In this document: positions 8,806-16,850 of the stretch, piece by piece
How the letters are laid out: each line of letters starts with the position of its first letter
Numbering within the stretch: position 1 is the first letter of the stretch
Origin: Neorhodopirellula pilleata
Lineage (GTDB): Bacteria; Planctomycetota; Planctomycetia; Pirellulales; Pirellulaceae
Direction: 5' to 3'
Assembly: GCF_007859915.1 (NCBI RefSeq)
Contig: NZ_SJPM01000001.1
Coordinates: 1,333,086-1,397,085, forward strand
DNA length: 64,000 nt
The notes under the pieces: generated by a model
What the model was told of the DNA's origin: nothing
The model's input: the letters and a program-made list of their open reading frames with translations, nothing else
Database searches by the model: none
Made by a program: the position numbers and the translations under genes

Positions 8806-10833
8806 ATGGGTGGCGCTGTGATGTTATTGATCGCCGCGACCGTAGGAGTCACCTACGGCTGGACTCCCGACGGCGGCCGGGGGGTGAAGTACATCATCCA
8901 GATTCCGCCCGATCAAGTCGAACAAGTCGTCCGCAGCGGTGAAATCGCCAGCCGCATTCCGACGGAAATTCAGGGCCACGTCAGTGAAGTCGTCGTTCGG
9001 GTCGGTAACGGAACCTTGCCCCGCGTCACGCCCAGCAATCTGGCACGGGCAGATTTCCAGGCCGTCGAGCCCAACCAAATCAGCGGGCCCAATCAAGCTG
9101 GCGCGTCCCGGCATTCGGACGGAGGCCCGATCTCGTCGCTAGCGTCCGACGATTGCGCGCCATTGCCGATTCCGGCGATGAATAGCCCGATGGAGCTCTC
9201 GCCGATTCGCAATCCGGACGCCGCCACAGCGATGATGAAGCCCGCACCTCAAGGTGGTGGCATGAATTTGCCGGGTAGCCTCGGTGTTTCGCAATCGAAT
9301 ACGCCCCGACCGTCCACCAATCCGTTATCCAACCCATTAACCGGCCCCTCGACCACCTCCTTAGCCGCTCCGCCAACAATGAATTCGGCCGCCAGTGGGT
9401 TGGCTGGCAACGGATCAACGAGCAACCTGGCAACCGGCAACGGGATGAACTTCAATTTGCAACAGACCGCCCGGGACGTACTCGGAAATGCCACCGATGC
9501 GGCGCGCAGCACGATCAATAATGCCGTCGATCGTGCCACCGGCAACGACGACCCACGCAGTCGCTTGAGCCAACCTGTCACCTCAACGCGGAACCCCGCA
9601 GCCACTTCGCAGAGCGAACAAGATTGGTACGACTTGCGGAACGGTTCACGCCGTCGTCCGTCGACCGATCCGGTCGAAACCAACGTCGCATCCAACGGCC
9701 AGGACGCGTCTCGTAGCCCAAGCTTGTTAGAAAACTCCAACTTCGGACGTTTGCCCTCGGGCCTGGACAACTACAACGGCGCGGATGCGAACGCCTCGGC
9801 ATCCAATCCCCGTTATTCGAATGATTCGCAAACGATCGATCCGAATCGCAACGTCAACACACAAAACGTTTCAACGCGTCAACCCAACACCCAAACCACC
9901 CCTCGCAGCGAATACAGCGATCCGTCTCGCAGCGGTGCCGATCGCAGTTCCAGTTACGATTACGATCCGAAACTGACGATTGCCCAAGCACAGCAACTAC
10001 CAATCAACGGATACAGTTTCGACTCGCAAGGTTATCCGATCGATCGACAAGGCTATCGCCTGAATCGTTTCGGCCAACGACTCGACGATGCCAACCGAAC
10101 GACGGTCGCGACCAACGAAAATTCCAGCGGGTACGACTCCACCAACCGATATCCGTCCGGTTCGAATCTAACCGATGTCAACCGCAACCAACCGGCTTAC
10201 AACACGCAGACCGGCAACGGAACTCAGTACACGCAGAACGCGGGGAACCCGGCTCTGGTACAGCCGCCGTTGGCTCCAGCACCCGGGCAAACCGCCGCCA
10301 CGGGAGCCTATCCACAGGGACCCTTTGCGCCGGGAACCTATCCGCAAGGTACCTACGGGCAGGGCAATCTTGCCAACGTGAATAACCCATACGGCTATCC
10401 CGCTAACAGCGGATCGGGTTTGATTCCTCAATACAGCGATCCGCAATACAGCGATCCTCGCTACAGTGATCCGAGATACACGCAGTTGGTCGGCAACCCC
10501 TCGACGACCGTGAACCCGAATCTGCCGTCCGGGCTGGCACCGATCGGTGACCCGACCACGCGTTCCGGTTCGCCTACGCGGACCACCGCCGACGATGAAC
10601 CACGCTCCAGTTCTGATGCGACCGGCATCTCGACGGTCGATCGATATCGCGAAGCTTTGCAGAACCCCGAGCAAGTGGCCGCCCAACCGATCTTCAACGC
10701 GATGCTGTTACTGTCGGTGGTCACGAACGCATACTTGCTCTTCTGGCTAAAGAACTTACGTATGCAGTTCCGTGACACCGTGGCCGCCAAGCGTTCGTCC
10801 AACAGTGCCGGGTCCTTAGCGGCGAGCGTTTAG
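8806..10833 (+). CDS. Asn/Gln/Ser/Pro-rich protein with C-terminal membrane anchor
   Basis: 675 residues starting MGGAVMLLIAATVGVTYGW, a short hydrophobic start. A conserved-looking folded part follows (VKYIIQIPPDQVEQVVRSG to VVVRVGNGTLPRV, about residues 25-85). Residues 90-620 are low complexity: Asn, Ser, Thr, Pro and Gln dominate, with a duplicated segment in which GYSFDSQGYPIDRQGYRLNRF alternates polar turns, and a tandem YSDP unit (QYSDPQYSDPRYSDPRYTQ). A single helix near the end (FNAMLLLSVVTNAYLLFWL) would anchor it, leaving a basic tail. The N-terminal motif is one I associate with planctomycete proteins of unknown function. Probably a long disordered envelope protein. Confidence 0.7.
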   Translation: MGGAVMLLIAATVGVTYGWTPDGGRGVKYIIQIPPDQVEQVVRSGEIASRIPTEIQGHVSEVVVRVGNGTLPRVTPSNLARADFQAVEPNQISGPNQAGASRHSDGGPISSLASDDCAPLPIPAMNSPMELSPIRNPDAATAMMKPAPQGGGMNLPGSLGVSQSNTPRPSTNPLSNPLTGPSTTSLAAPPTMNSAASGLAGNGSTSNLATGNGMNFNLQQTARDVLGNATDAARSTINNAVDRATGNDDPRSRLSQPVTSTRNPAATSQSEQDWYDLRNGSRRRPSTDPVETNVASNGQDASRSPSLLENSNFGRLPSGLDNYNGADANASASNPRYSNDSQTIDPNRNVNTQNVSTRQPNTQTTPRSEYSDPSRSGADRSSSYDYDPKLTIAQAQQLPINGYSFDSQGYPIDRQGYRLNRFGQRLDDANRTTVATNENSSGYDSTNRYPSGSNLTDVNRNQPAYNTQTGNGTQYTQNAGNPALVQPPLAPAPGQTAATGAYPQGPFAPGTYPQGTYGQGNLANVNNPYGYPANSGSGLIPQYSDPQYSDPRYSDPRYTQLVGNPSTTVNPNLPSGLAPIGDPTTRSGSPTRTTADDEPRSSSDATGISTVDRYREALQNPEQVAAQPIFNAMLLLSVVTNAYLLFWLKNLRMQFRDTVAAKRSSNSAGSLAASV

Positions 10834-11092
10834 AACGTTCCCGTTGATGATGTCTCTCTGCGACCCTTTCAGGGTCGAGAGATCGCGCAGATCACTGACC
10901 GGAGGTGTTCGCTGCGCTCAAACCTCCGGCTAATGGCTATCATCCCTTCGGGATATAAACTTGCGCGAACCGAAACGCCCGCAACACCAACCTTTTGCTA
11001 GTCCAGTTAATATCGGCTAATTGCTGTAAATCGGCATGCGACTAAATCAACAGCCCTAGTGCTTCAACCACATTTGACTTTAGGGTGTCAGC

Positions 11093-11148
11093 AACGTGGC
11101 TCGACGGTCCTCCGTCGAGAATCACGGTGGGGACCACCGTGCCACGTT
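11093..11148. repeat. Three-way-junction palindrome
   Basis: An outer stem (AACGTGGC at 11093-11100 with GCCACGTT at 11141-11148) encloses two complete hairpins, CTCGACGG..CCGTCGAG (11100-11119) and CACGGTGG..CCACCGTG (11123-11141). The folded form is a cloverleaf-like three-way junction with almost no unpaired bases. Not a tRNA: too short and lacking all tRNA consensus bases. Confidence 0.7.
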
Positions 11149-11362
11149 TTAAGCCAACCCTCATTTTAAATATTGACGACGGCACTGCCGGGGCTATCAA
11201 AAAGTTGGTGTTGGGGCGACTTCGGGTTGCGCAAGTTTGGTACCACGCCTTTCGGCGAAGCGAGCGGAGGTCAGTGCGGTTTTCGTGCCAACGGCCCATC
11301 CGTTTGCCTAGCCGAGTCCGAAGGGCTGGGTGATCGATGGCACGTTACCTGGTAGGACAACG

Positions 11363-11403
11363 GTCCGGCCGTTTGTTCACGTCACTAGCAAACGGCCGGA
11401 CCT
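11363..11403. repeat. Inverted repeat, 14-base perfect arms
   Basis: GGTCCGGCCGTTTG (11363-11376) pairs exactly with CAAACGGCCGGACC (11390-11403); flanking GTAGG and CCTAC extend the palindrome. Lies in the gene-free spacer. Confidence 0.75.
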
Positions 11404-11700
11404 TCGGCCCTACATGGATCGCTCGCCCATTCAACCCAGCCCTGCGGGCTGGGCTAGGTAAACTGCCGGGCCTTTCGCCCTGAAAGACTGCCCCGACATT
11501 CGTTAGAGGTCGGAGCCAAGCCGGCATGCGGAACAGAAATAAATCTTGGAAAGCTCGTGTCGACACCAACCTTTTAGAGGGCAAGCATGGTGGGTGGCAC
11601 CATTCGGCGATTCGCTAACGAATGTCGCAGCAGAATCTCAGGGCTAAACCAAGCCATTTGCCGAGCCCAGCCCGCAGGGCTGGGTCGACTGGGTGGGCAC

Positions 11701-11736
11701 AAAAAAAGGCGGCATCCGAAGATGCCGCCTTTGGTT
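11701..11736 (-). terminator. Rho-independent terminator of the DUF1559 gene
   Basis: On the minus strand AAAGGCGGCATC, a four-base loop and GATGCCGCCTTT form a strong 12-pair stem followed by a run of T (the AAAAAAA at 11701-11707 on the plus strand). It begins about 25 bases after the stop codon of the DUF1559 gene, the textbook arrangement. Confidence 0.9.
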
Positions 11737-11759
11737 TAAGTATAGAGAATACGTTATTC

Positions 11760-12983
11760 TCAATAAGCGTCATCATCGAGAATAAATTCTGGCCAAGGCA
11801 CATCGCTACTTTTCCCTCGCGGGGTGAGCAAGGCCTGATAAACACGGTAGTCAATTGAATCTGCGACGAAGCGAGTTCCCCCATCGGCCATTCCACAGTT
11901 GACTCCGTCGGTATGGGCCGATGAAGGTCTCGCAAGGTCTTCTGCATTTGCGGCGGTCATCTGCTCAACAAAGATGTCTTCAGCAACGCTATTTCCACCG
12001 CCATTAATTAGGTGTTTTTTATTGATCGCACTGGGCGAACCGTTCGACCAAGCGTATGTGGTCGAAGCGCTATCCTTGTCTTCATAATGCCACACCATGC
12101 CTTGAGTGAAGCTTGCATACGTGCCGCCATTACCCACCGAGAATGTAATGTCTTGGGACGGTGCGGCACCCGTTGGTGTTAGGTCAGTATCAGCTGCCGC
12201 ATCGTACAGGAACCCAACACGGTGCCAAGGCATTGCCTGAACGTTCTCACTGAACAGGATCGTGTTTCCTTGACCGTCCTTGAAGTCATCTAATCGGACC
12301 TTAGGACCGATCGGTGCTCGTTCGATTGGAGGACCTACGGCGGTTACGCCAGCGAACTTGTTATTGAACGCACCATTCGCTCTATCCATTGCGTCTTCAA
12401 AATTTACCGTTCCACCGCCAGAGGATGCAGAGTTATTAAAGCTACGCAGCCCATTATTAGAGATGTAGCTGTTCCTGCCGTTCGCCGAATCATCATTGGG
12501 ATTGCTGGGGCACTGCATGATGGCGAGGTTGGGTGACGCGAGTTGGTGAAAGCCTTCTCCAGCCTGTCCACTTGTAGCTTCAAACTCGCCGCCGGTGCTA
12601 TCGAGGATCGGGTATCTGTCTTCGGTCCAATGCTCATAGGTTGGTTGAGCATCAAGCCATGGGAGCAGTGAGACGACCCAAGAGCCAAGCTTTACGTGCC
12701 TGGCTGCTCCAGCGGTTGCCGTTGGGTCAGTAGGATCGAATGGAGCTGCTGCTGGCGTTTCGTAGAAACCGAAAACCTGGGCATATCCTGGCAGTTCTCC
12801 CTTTGCATTCTCGAACTGAATTGCAGCCAAAGCCAAGTTTTTGACCTGCGTGCTGCACTGGTTCCGTCGTGCTGTTTCTCTCGCGGCGTTGACGGCGGGG
12901 ATGAGGAGGCCCATCAGGATGCCGATGATCGTGATCACGACCAACAGCTCGACGAGCGTGAATCCGGAGCGTTGAGTTTTCAT
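11760..12983 (-). CDS. DUF1559 prepilin-like secreted protein
   Basis: 407 residues. The N-terminus MKTQRSGFTLVELLVVITI is a type IV pilin-like leader: prepilin peptidase cuts between Gly and Phe, leaving Phe1 and Glu5, followed by a hydrophobic helix ending in PAVNAARETARR. The remainder is the DUF1559 (SBP_bac_10 / H-X9-DG) domain abundant in planctomycetes; near the C-terminus H-T-D-G-V-N-C-G-M-A-D-G supplies the H-x9-DG signature. These proteins are probably pseudopilins or surface proteins; genomes encode dozens and no member's function is settled. It is alone in its transcription unit, with a clear terminator after the stop. Confidence 0.92.
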   Translation of the reverse strand: MKTQRSGFTLVELLVVITIIGILMGLLIPAVNAARETARRNQCSTQVKNLALAAIQFENAKGELPGYAQVFGFYETPAAAPFDPTDPTATAGAARHVKLGSWVVSLLPWLDAQPTYEHWTEDRYPILDSTGGEFEATSGQAGEGFHQLASPNLAIMQCPSNPNDDSANGRNSYISNNGLRSFNNSASSGGGTVNFEDAMDRANGAFNNKFAGVTAVGPPIERAPIGPKVRLDDFKDGQGNTILFSENVQAMPWHRVGFLYDAAADTDLTPTGAAPSQDITFSVGNGGTYASFTQGMVWHYEDKDSASTTYAWSNGSPSAINKKHLINGGGNSVAEDIFVEQMTAANAEDLARPSSAHTDGVNCGMADGGTRFVADSIDYRVYQALLTPRGKSSDVPWPEFILDDDAY

Positions 12984-13357
12984 TGTTTTTCAATCCAGTG
13001 CAGAAGGTGGCCAATCCAGAAAAGTGGCGGCGATGCGGAGGTGAGAAGGACGGCGAATCGGGATGGTCCGATCCCCGTTGCCGCAGTTGCATGCTTGATT
13101 ATTCCACAGACCTAACGAACATGCAACTCAAACCCGTGCTTTATTGGCCGGTGAAGGACGTTATTCTCACGTTAATCGCTGGCTCCTGAGCCCCCAGCCG
13201 GGTGGATCCGCAACGATGAAATCTCTGTTTTGATCACCCCAGGGTGCTCTCGAACGTCAGCTGGTTGAACCGGAACGGGCTGGACGCGGCCGCACGGCGA
13301 ACTGGACAGCTGGGCAAGCCAGAGTGTTTGGCCACTTTCACATCGTGGGCCGCTCTC

Positions 13358-13590
13358 GGCCTGTTGATTGAATGATCCGACGGTGCTAACGGGCTGTTGA
13401 TTTAGTTTGCATCGTAACCCGAAGCGTGAGCGAGGGATACATACAGAGGACTTAATGGCGTTTAATCCCTCGCTCACGCTTCGGGTTACGATTAAATCAA
13501 CACGCCGTCATGCATCGGGTTACGATTAAATCAACAGTCCGCTTTTCGGCTCACAAAAACTGACGAACGCACTCAATCAACACGCCGCTG
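13358..13590. repeat. Family A composite (nested palindromes), cluster 1
   Basis: Outer ends CTGTTGATTGAATGATCCGA (from 13361) and ACTCAATCAACACGCC (to 13586) belong to one longer palindrome. Inside it lies a full family A palindrome (13391-13506), opening GGGCTGTTGATTTAG with arms CCCGAAGCGTGAGCGAGGGA / TCCCTCGCTCACGCTTCGGG, then a half copy (13510-13540). The spacer 12984-13727 contains this cluster, a family D element and no gene. Confidence 0.88.
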
Positions 13591-13597
13591 TGGGGGG

Positions 13598-13683
13598 CAG
13601 TGAAACTCGTCAAGAGTTTTCGCCCCGCCGGTAGATACCCGAAAGATTAGCCGGCTCCCGAAAGTCTTGGCGACTTTCACTAC
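13598..13683. repeat. Family D inverted repeat, copy 2
   Basis: Left arm GTGAAACTCGTCAAGAGTTTT, right arm CGAAAGTCTTGGCGACTTTCA, with an additional CCCGAAAGATT half-arm in the middle. Ends about 45 bases after the efp stop codon on the minus strand, so it could also act as a transcript 3' structure, though there is no T-run. Confidence 0.7.
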
Positions 13684-13727
13684 GGCGGAAAACGGCCGAG
13701 CCTAAACCTGGACAGCGGAATCTACGC

Positions 13728-14309
13728 CTAGTTACTGACCCGTTCGACGTAATCGCCGCTGATCGTGTTGATCTTGACCACGTTTCCTTCTTTGATGAAT
13801 CCGGGCACGAGGAACTCGGCACCGGTTTCCATCTTGGCGGGCTTGGTGACGTTCGTCGCCGTGTCACCTTTGGTACCCGGTTGGGTTTCGACAACGAGCA
13901 ACTCGACGTGCTGGGGCGGCTCGACGATGATGGCCACGCCGTTATAGAGCGTCATCGAACACTCCATGCCGTCTTTAATGTATTTCCAGATATCACCGGC
14001 AACGTCGCTGACCACTTCGTACTGTTCAAACGTCTTGCCGTCCATGAACACGTAATCTTCGCCCTGGCGGTAGAGGAACTGCACGGAAGTCGTTTCCACG
14101 TCTGCCGATTCGAGCGAATCGCCGCCTTTGTACGTGCGGTCGAGCGTCGTGCCGCGAATGAGATTCTTCATCTTGCATTTGTACAACGCATTGCCCTTGC
14201 CGGGCTTGACGAACATCATTTCGGTCATCAGGTAAGGTTCACCGTCAATTTGGACTTTCAGGCCTTTGCGAAAATCGCTGGTGTTGTACGTTGCCACGGC
14301 GGGCTTCAC
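13728..14309 (-). CDS. efp: Elongation factor P
   Basis: 193 residues from GTG at 14309. EF-P binds ribosomes stalled on polyproline and promotes peptide bond formation. The three-barrel layout is complete: N-terminal KOW-like domain with the loop VKPGKGNA, in which Lys38 occupies the position of the modified lysine of E. coli EF-P (Lys34); OB domain with DGKTFEQYEV; and the C-terminal signature INTISGDYVERV. The divergent neighbour is epmB, the lysine 2,3-aminomutase that makes the beta-lysine used to modify this residue. Lys38 with epmB next door supports beta-lysylation rather than rhamnosylation. The lysyl ligase gene epmA is not in the window. Confidence 0.95.
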   Translation of the reverse strand: MKPAVATYNTSDFRKGLKVQIDGEPYLMTEMMFVKPGKGNALYKCKMKNLIRGTTLDRTYKGGDSLESADVETTSVQFLYRQGEDYVFMDGKTFEQYEVVSDVAGDIWKYIKDGMECSMTLYNGVAIIVEPPQHVELLVVETQPGTKGDTATNVTKPAKMETGAEFLVPGFIKEGNVVKINTISGDYVERVSN

Positions 14310-14342
14310 TCCATACGGAAAAGAAGAGGGTTAATCAGGGCG

Positions 14343-15494
14343 ATGCGGAGAACCAGTTTAACGACCCGGCGGCATGTTGTCCCGCCCCACTGCGATAAAG
14401 AAATCAGACGCGGCCAAGAAATCAGACGCTCGGACATCGGTGGTGAGCCAGCATACGCCGACGAGCGGGCATGGTTGGACTCGATGAAAAACGCAATCCG
14501 GTCGGCCGGACTCTTACGAGAATGCTTAGGTCTGCCCCTCGAACAGACGGGTGAGTTGGTGCCGGGCGAGGTTTCTTCGACCACCGAAACTTGTTCGAAC
14601 ACGAATGCTTCCATCGCTGCGGCCGACTACGGTTTTCCGATCTTTGTTACCCGCGAGTTCGTTTCGCGAATGCGACCGGGCGACCCGAACGATCCGTTGC
14701 TGCGTCAGGTGCTGCCGGTTTCCGACGAAGCCGCCGTGGTCGACGGGTTCGGCAGCGACCCGGTCGGCGATTTGCACGCCAACGTGGCTCCCGGCGTACT
14801 ACACAAGTATCACGGCCGGGCCCTCGTGGTAACGACGGGCGCGTGCGGAATTCATTGTCGGTACTGTTTTCGGCGCGAGTTCCCCTATGCGGCGGCGGGA
14901 TCGCGGGGTCAAGCCTTCGAGCCCTCCCTGCAATACCTCCGCGAGCATGATGATATCGAGGAGGTCATCTTGAGCGGCGGTGATCCTTTGACGATGACGG
15001 ACGCGGCGATCGATTCGCTTGTTGAACGAATCGAAGGCATCGATCATGTGACAAGATTGCGGATTCACACGCGAATGCCGATCGTCGTTCCGTCGCGGGT
15101 GACACTGGGTTTGATCGAGCGTCTACGCAGCTCACGCCTGAACGTTTGGGTGGTCGTCCATGTCAATCACGCGTCGGAAATCGACACACCAACCCAGGCG
15201 GCGTTGGAACGTTTCGTCGATGCGGGAATTCCGACGTTGAACCAATCGGTATTACTCGCGGGAGTCAACGACGATGCCGCGACGCTCGAACGTTTGTCAC
15301 GACGGCTGATGGAATGTCGGGTGATGCCGTATTACCTTCACCAACTCGACCGGGTCACCGGTGCGGCTCATTTCGAAGTCTCGCCGGAGCGGGGCCGAGA
15401 GTTGATTGCGGAACTGGAAACCAGGCTGCCTGGGTTCGCGGTGCCACGTTACGTCGCGGAGTTGGCCGGGCGGGCATCGAAGACGCGGATCTAG
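14343..15494 (+). CDS. epmB: EF-P beta-lysylation protein, lysine 2,3-aminomutase
   Basis: 383 residues from ATG at 14343, 33 bases from the divergent efp start. Radical SAM enzyme converting (S)-alpha-lysine to (R)-beta-lysine for EF-P. Cys168, Cys172 and Cys175 in CGIHCRYCFRR hold the 4Fe-4S cluster; EEVILSGGDPL and LRIHTRMPIV are typical SAM/PLP core strands, and MPYYLHQLDRVTGAAHF resembles E. coli EpmB closely. The C-terminus stops soon after, so it lacks the long tail of clostridial lysine aminomutases, as expected of EpmB. The start is uncertain: residues before AWLDSMKNA do not align to E. coli EpmB and the first 40 residues may be shorter. The frame stays open far upstream over efp, which is chance. 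Confidence 0.93.
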   Translation: MRRTSLTTRRHVVPPHCDKEIRRGQEIRRSDIGGEPAYADERAWLDSMKNAIRSAGLLRECLGLPLEQTGELVPGEVSSTTETCSNTNASIAAADYGFPIFVTREFVSRMRPGDPNDPLLRQVLPVSDEAAVVDGFGSDPVGDLHANVAPGVLHKYHGRALVVTTGACGIHCRYCFRREFPYAAAGSRGQAFEPSLQYLREHDDIEEVILSGGDPLTMTDAAIDSLVERIEGIDHVTRLRIHTRMPIVVPSRVTLGLIERLRSSRLNVWVVVHVNHASEIDTPTQAALERFVDAGIPTLNQSVLLAGVNDDAATLERLSRRLMECRVMPYYLHQLDRVTGAAHFEVSPERGRELIAELETRLPGFAVPRYVAELAGRASKTRI

Positions 15495-15520
15495 GTAGCG
15501 AAACTCGCCAAGCGTTTCGG
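15494..15520. repeat. Family D half element, copy 3
   Basis: GTAGCGAAACTCGCCAAGCG follows the epmB stop codon directly; only the left arm is present. It fills most of the 35 bases between epmB and the convergent AIM24 gene. Confidence 0.6.
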
Positions 15521-15529
15521 AAGTACGCT

Positions 15530-16336
15530 TCAATCCCCGTCCAACAGATTGCCGAGCGAACCGAGGATCGAACCTTCACCGCCGCTGCCACCGGTGCCGC
15601 CGGCGGTGCCGACGATCCGTTCGGCGAGTCGACGCATCGGCAGACTTTGCAACCAAACACGACCGGTGCCGCGCAGCGTCGCCAAAAACAATCCCTCTCC
15701 GCCGAGGAACATGCTTTTCAAGTTCCCGGCCCGTTCGATGTTGTATTCGATGTGCGGTTCGAAAGCGACCAAGCATCCCGTGTCGACCCGCAACGTTTCA
15801 TTCTGCAGCGTTCGCTCGATGACGGTGCCGCCGGCGTGAATGCACGCCAAACCATCGCCGACAAGTTTTTGCAAAATGAACCCTTCGCCACCGAACAACC
15901 CGGTACCGAGTTTCCGCTGGAAAGCGATCGAGACCTGAGTCCCGAGCGCCGCACACAGGAATGCGTCCTTTTGGCACAACAGGTCATTGCCGGGGATCGT
16001 CGATAGATCAATGGGGATGATCTTGCCGGGATAGGGTGCCGCGAAAGCAACGTGACTCTTGCCATGCCCTTGATGCGTGAAGTGCGTCATGAACAAGGAC
16101 TCGCCTGTGATCGCCCGTTTGCCCATCGACATGACTTTGCCGAAAAAACCTTTGTCCGGTTCCGAACCGTCGCCCATCTTGGCTTCGAAAGAGATGCCTT
16201 CTTCCATGTACAACATCGCGCCGGCTTCGGCGATCACCGTTTCACCGGGGTCCAATTCGATGATCACCATCTGCATGTCGTCGCCTACGATCTCATAGTC
16301 AACCTCGTGAGTGCGACGATTCGAATGAAGCGACAT
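15530..16336 (-). CDS. AIM24 / TIGR00266 family protein
   Basis: 268 residues, ATG start with AGGA eight bases upstream. The sequence is a beta-rich trimeric-type fold typical of the AIM24 family: [21 protein letters not shown] at the start, [13 protein letters not shown] in the middle, [19 protein letters not shown] and the closing [18 protein letters not shown] glycine-rich tail ([11 protein letters not shown]) follows. In mitochondria AIM24 supports inner-membrane organisation; the bacterial role is unknown. Cytosolic, single gene. Confidence 0.92.
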   Translation of the reverse strand: MSLHSNRRTHEVDYEIVGDDMQMVIIELDPGETVIAEAGAMLYMEEGISFEAKMGDGSEPDKGFFGKVMSMGKRAITGESLFMTHFTHQGHGKSHVAFAAPYPGKIIPIDLSTIPGNDLLCQKDAFLCAALGTQVSIAFQRKLGTGLFGGEGFILQKLVGDGLACIHAGGTVIERTLQNETLRVDTGCLVAFEPHIEYNIERAGNLKSMFLGGEGLFLATLRGTGRVWLQSLPMRRLAERIVGTAGGTGGSGGEGSILGSLGNLLDGD

Positions 16337-16435
16337 GGCGTATCCTTTCGTGATTGGCGAAAATATGAGTGGATGTTGGTCAACGAGCAGTTACAAATAC
16401 CGAAGACATAAAATCCCGGCTACCCAAAAATCGTA

Positions 16436-16468
16436 GGCTGGGTCGCAGCGATAGCGGAGACCCGGCAA
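16436..16468. repeat. Short dispersed repeat (GGCTGGGTCGCAGCGATAG), copy 1
   Basis: GGCTGGGTCGCAGCGATAG followed by a G-A-rich stretch and CCCGGCA; the same 33-base string with two or three changes is at 31158-31190, in both cases beside a hexamer array. Copy 2 lies after its hexamer array and copy 1 before it. Confidence 0.75.
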
Positions 16469-16495
16469 CGGAGTGAGCTCATCGCTCTCAACTAC

Positions 16496-16634
16496 AACTT
16501 AAACGTAAACTTAAACGTAAACTTAAACTTAAACTTAAACGTAAACCTCTACCTGTCCGCAGGACAGTCGGGACTCGGAGCTTCGCTCGCTGGGGTGACA
16601 TTTAAGTTTAAGTTTAAGTTGAGGTTTAAGTTTA
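16496..16634. repeat. Hexamer array pair, locus 1
   Basis: AAACTT/AAACGT hexamers on the left (16496-16547) and their complement TTTAAG on the right (16601-16634) face each other across about 50 bases that hold the hairpin CTGTCCGCAGGACAG and GAGCTTCGCTCG. The 16337-16850 spacer contains only this and other repeats. Confidence 0.9.
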
Positions 16635-16639
16635 GATCT

Positions 16640-16708
16640 TCGCGAAAGTCGCCACGGGATTCGGCGATCGTCTGGCTAGGCCGAAACTCATGGTGGATTT
16701 CGCTACGC
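16640..16708. repeat. Family D inverted repeat, copies 4 and 5
   Basis: CGCGAAAGTCGCCACGGGA on the left and CCGAAACTCATGGTGGATTTC on the right (copy 4). A left-arm-only copy 5 (CAGCGAAGGTCGCCAAGACC) lies at 16790-16821, just before the BamB-like gene. Confidence 0.6.
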
Positions 16709-16850
16709 TTAGCTTCCCCCAATCGAAGGACGCGTGGTGGCAATCGGCGGCGAACTGCGTCACAATCGGGTGCCCGCTCGTTCCCGTGTCAGCGAAGGTC
16801 GCCAAGACCTTCGGCCGCTCCCCTCCACGTCTTCCTTCCCCCCGAGATGA

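Larger units (their letters stand above)
10834..11700. other. Gene-free spacer full of hairpins
   Basis: No convincing gene on either strand: open frames are short, lack homology I recognise and overlap palindromes. It holds several unrelated hairpins (GGAGGTGTTCGC..AACCTCCGG at 10902, the branched structure at 11093, the inverted repeat at 11363, and two self-complementary CCCAGCCCTGCGGGCTGGG motifs at 11439 and 11670). The bases near 11041-11056 match the terminus of family A (ACTAAATCAACAGCCC), so a fragment of that element is present. Confidence 0.7.

Noticed and set aside
10834..11700. Pseudogene in the long spacer
   Set aside because: No remnant of a recognisable protein on either strand; the region is explained by hairpins and repeat fragments.
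13881..14342. Long N-terminal extension of epmB
   Set aside because: The extension is antisense to efp and does not match EpmB; the family-like start is near 14343 or slightly downstream.
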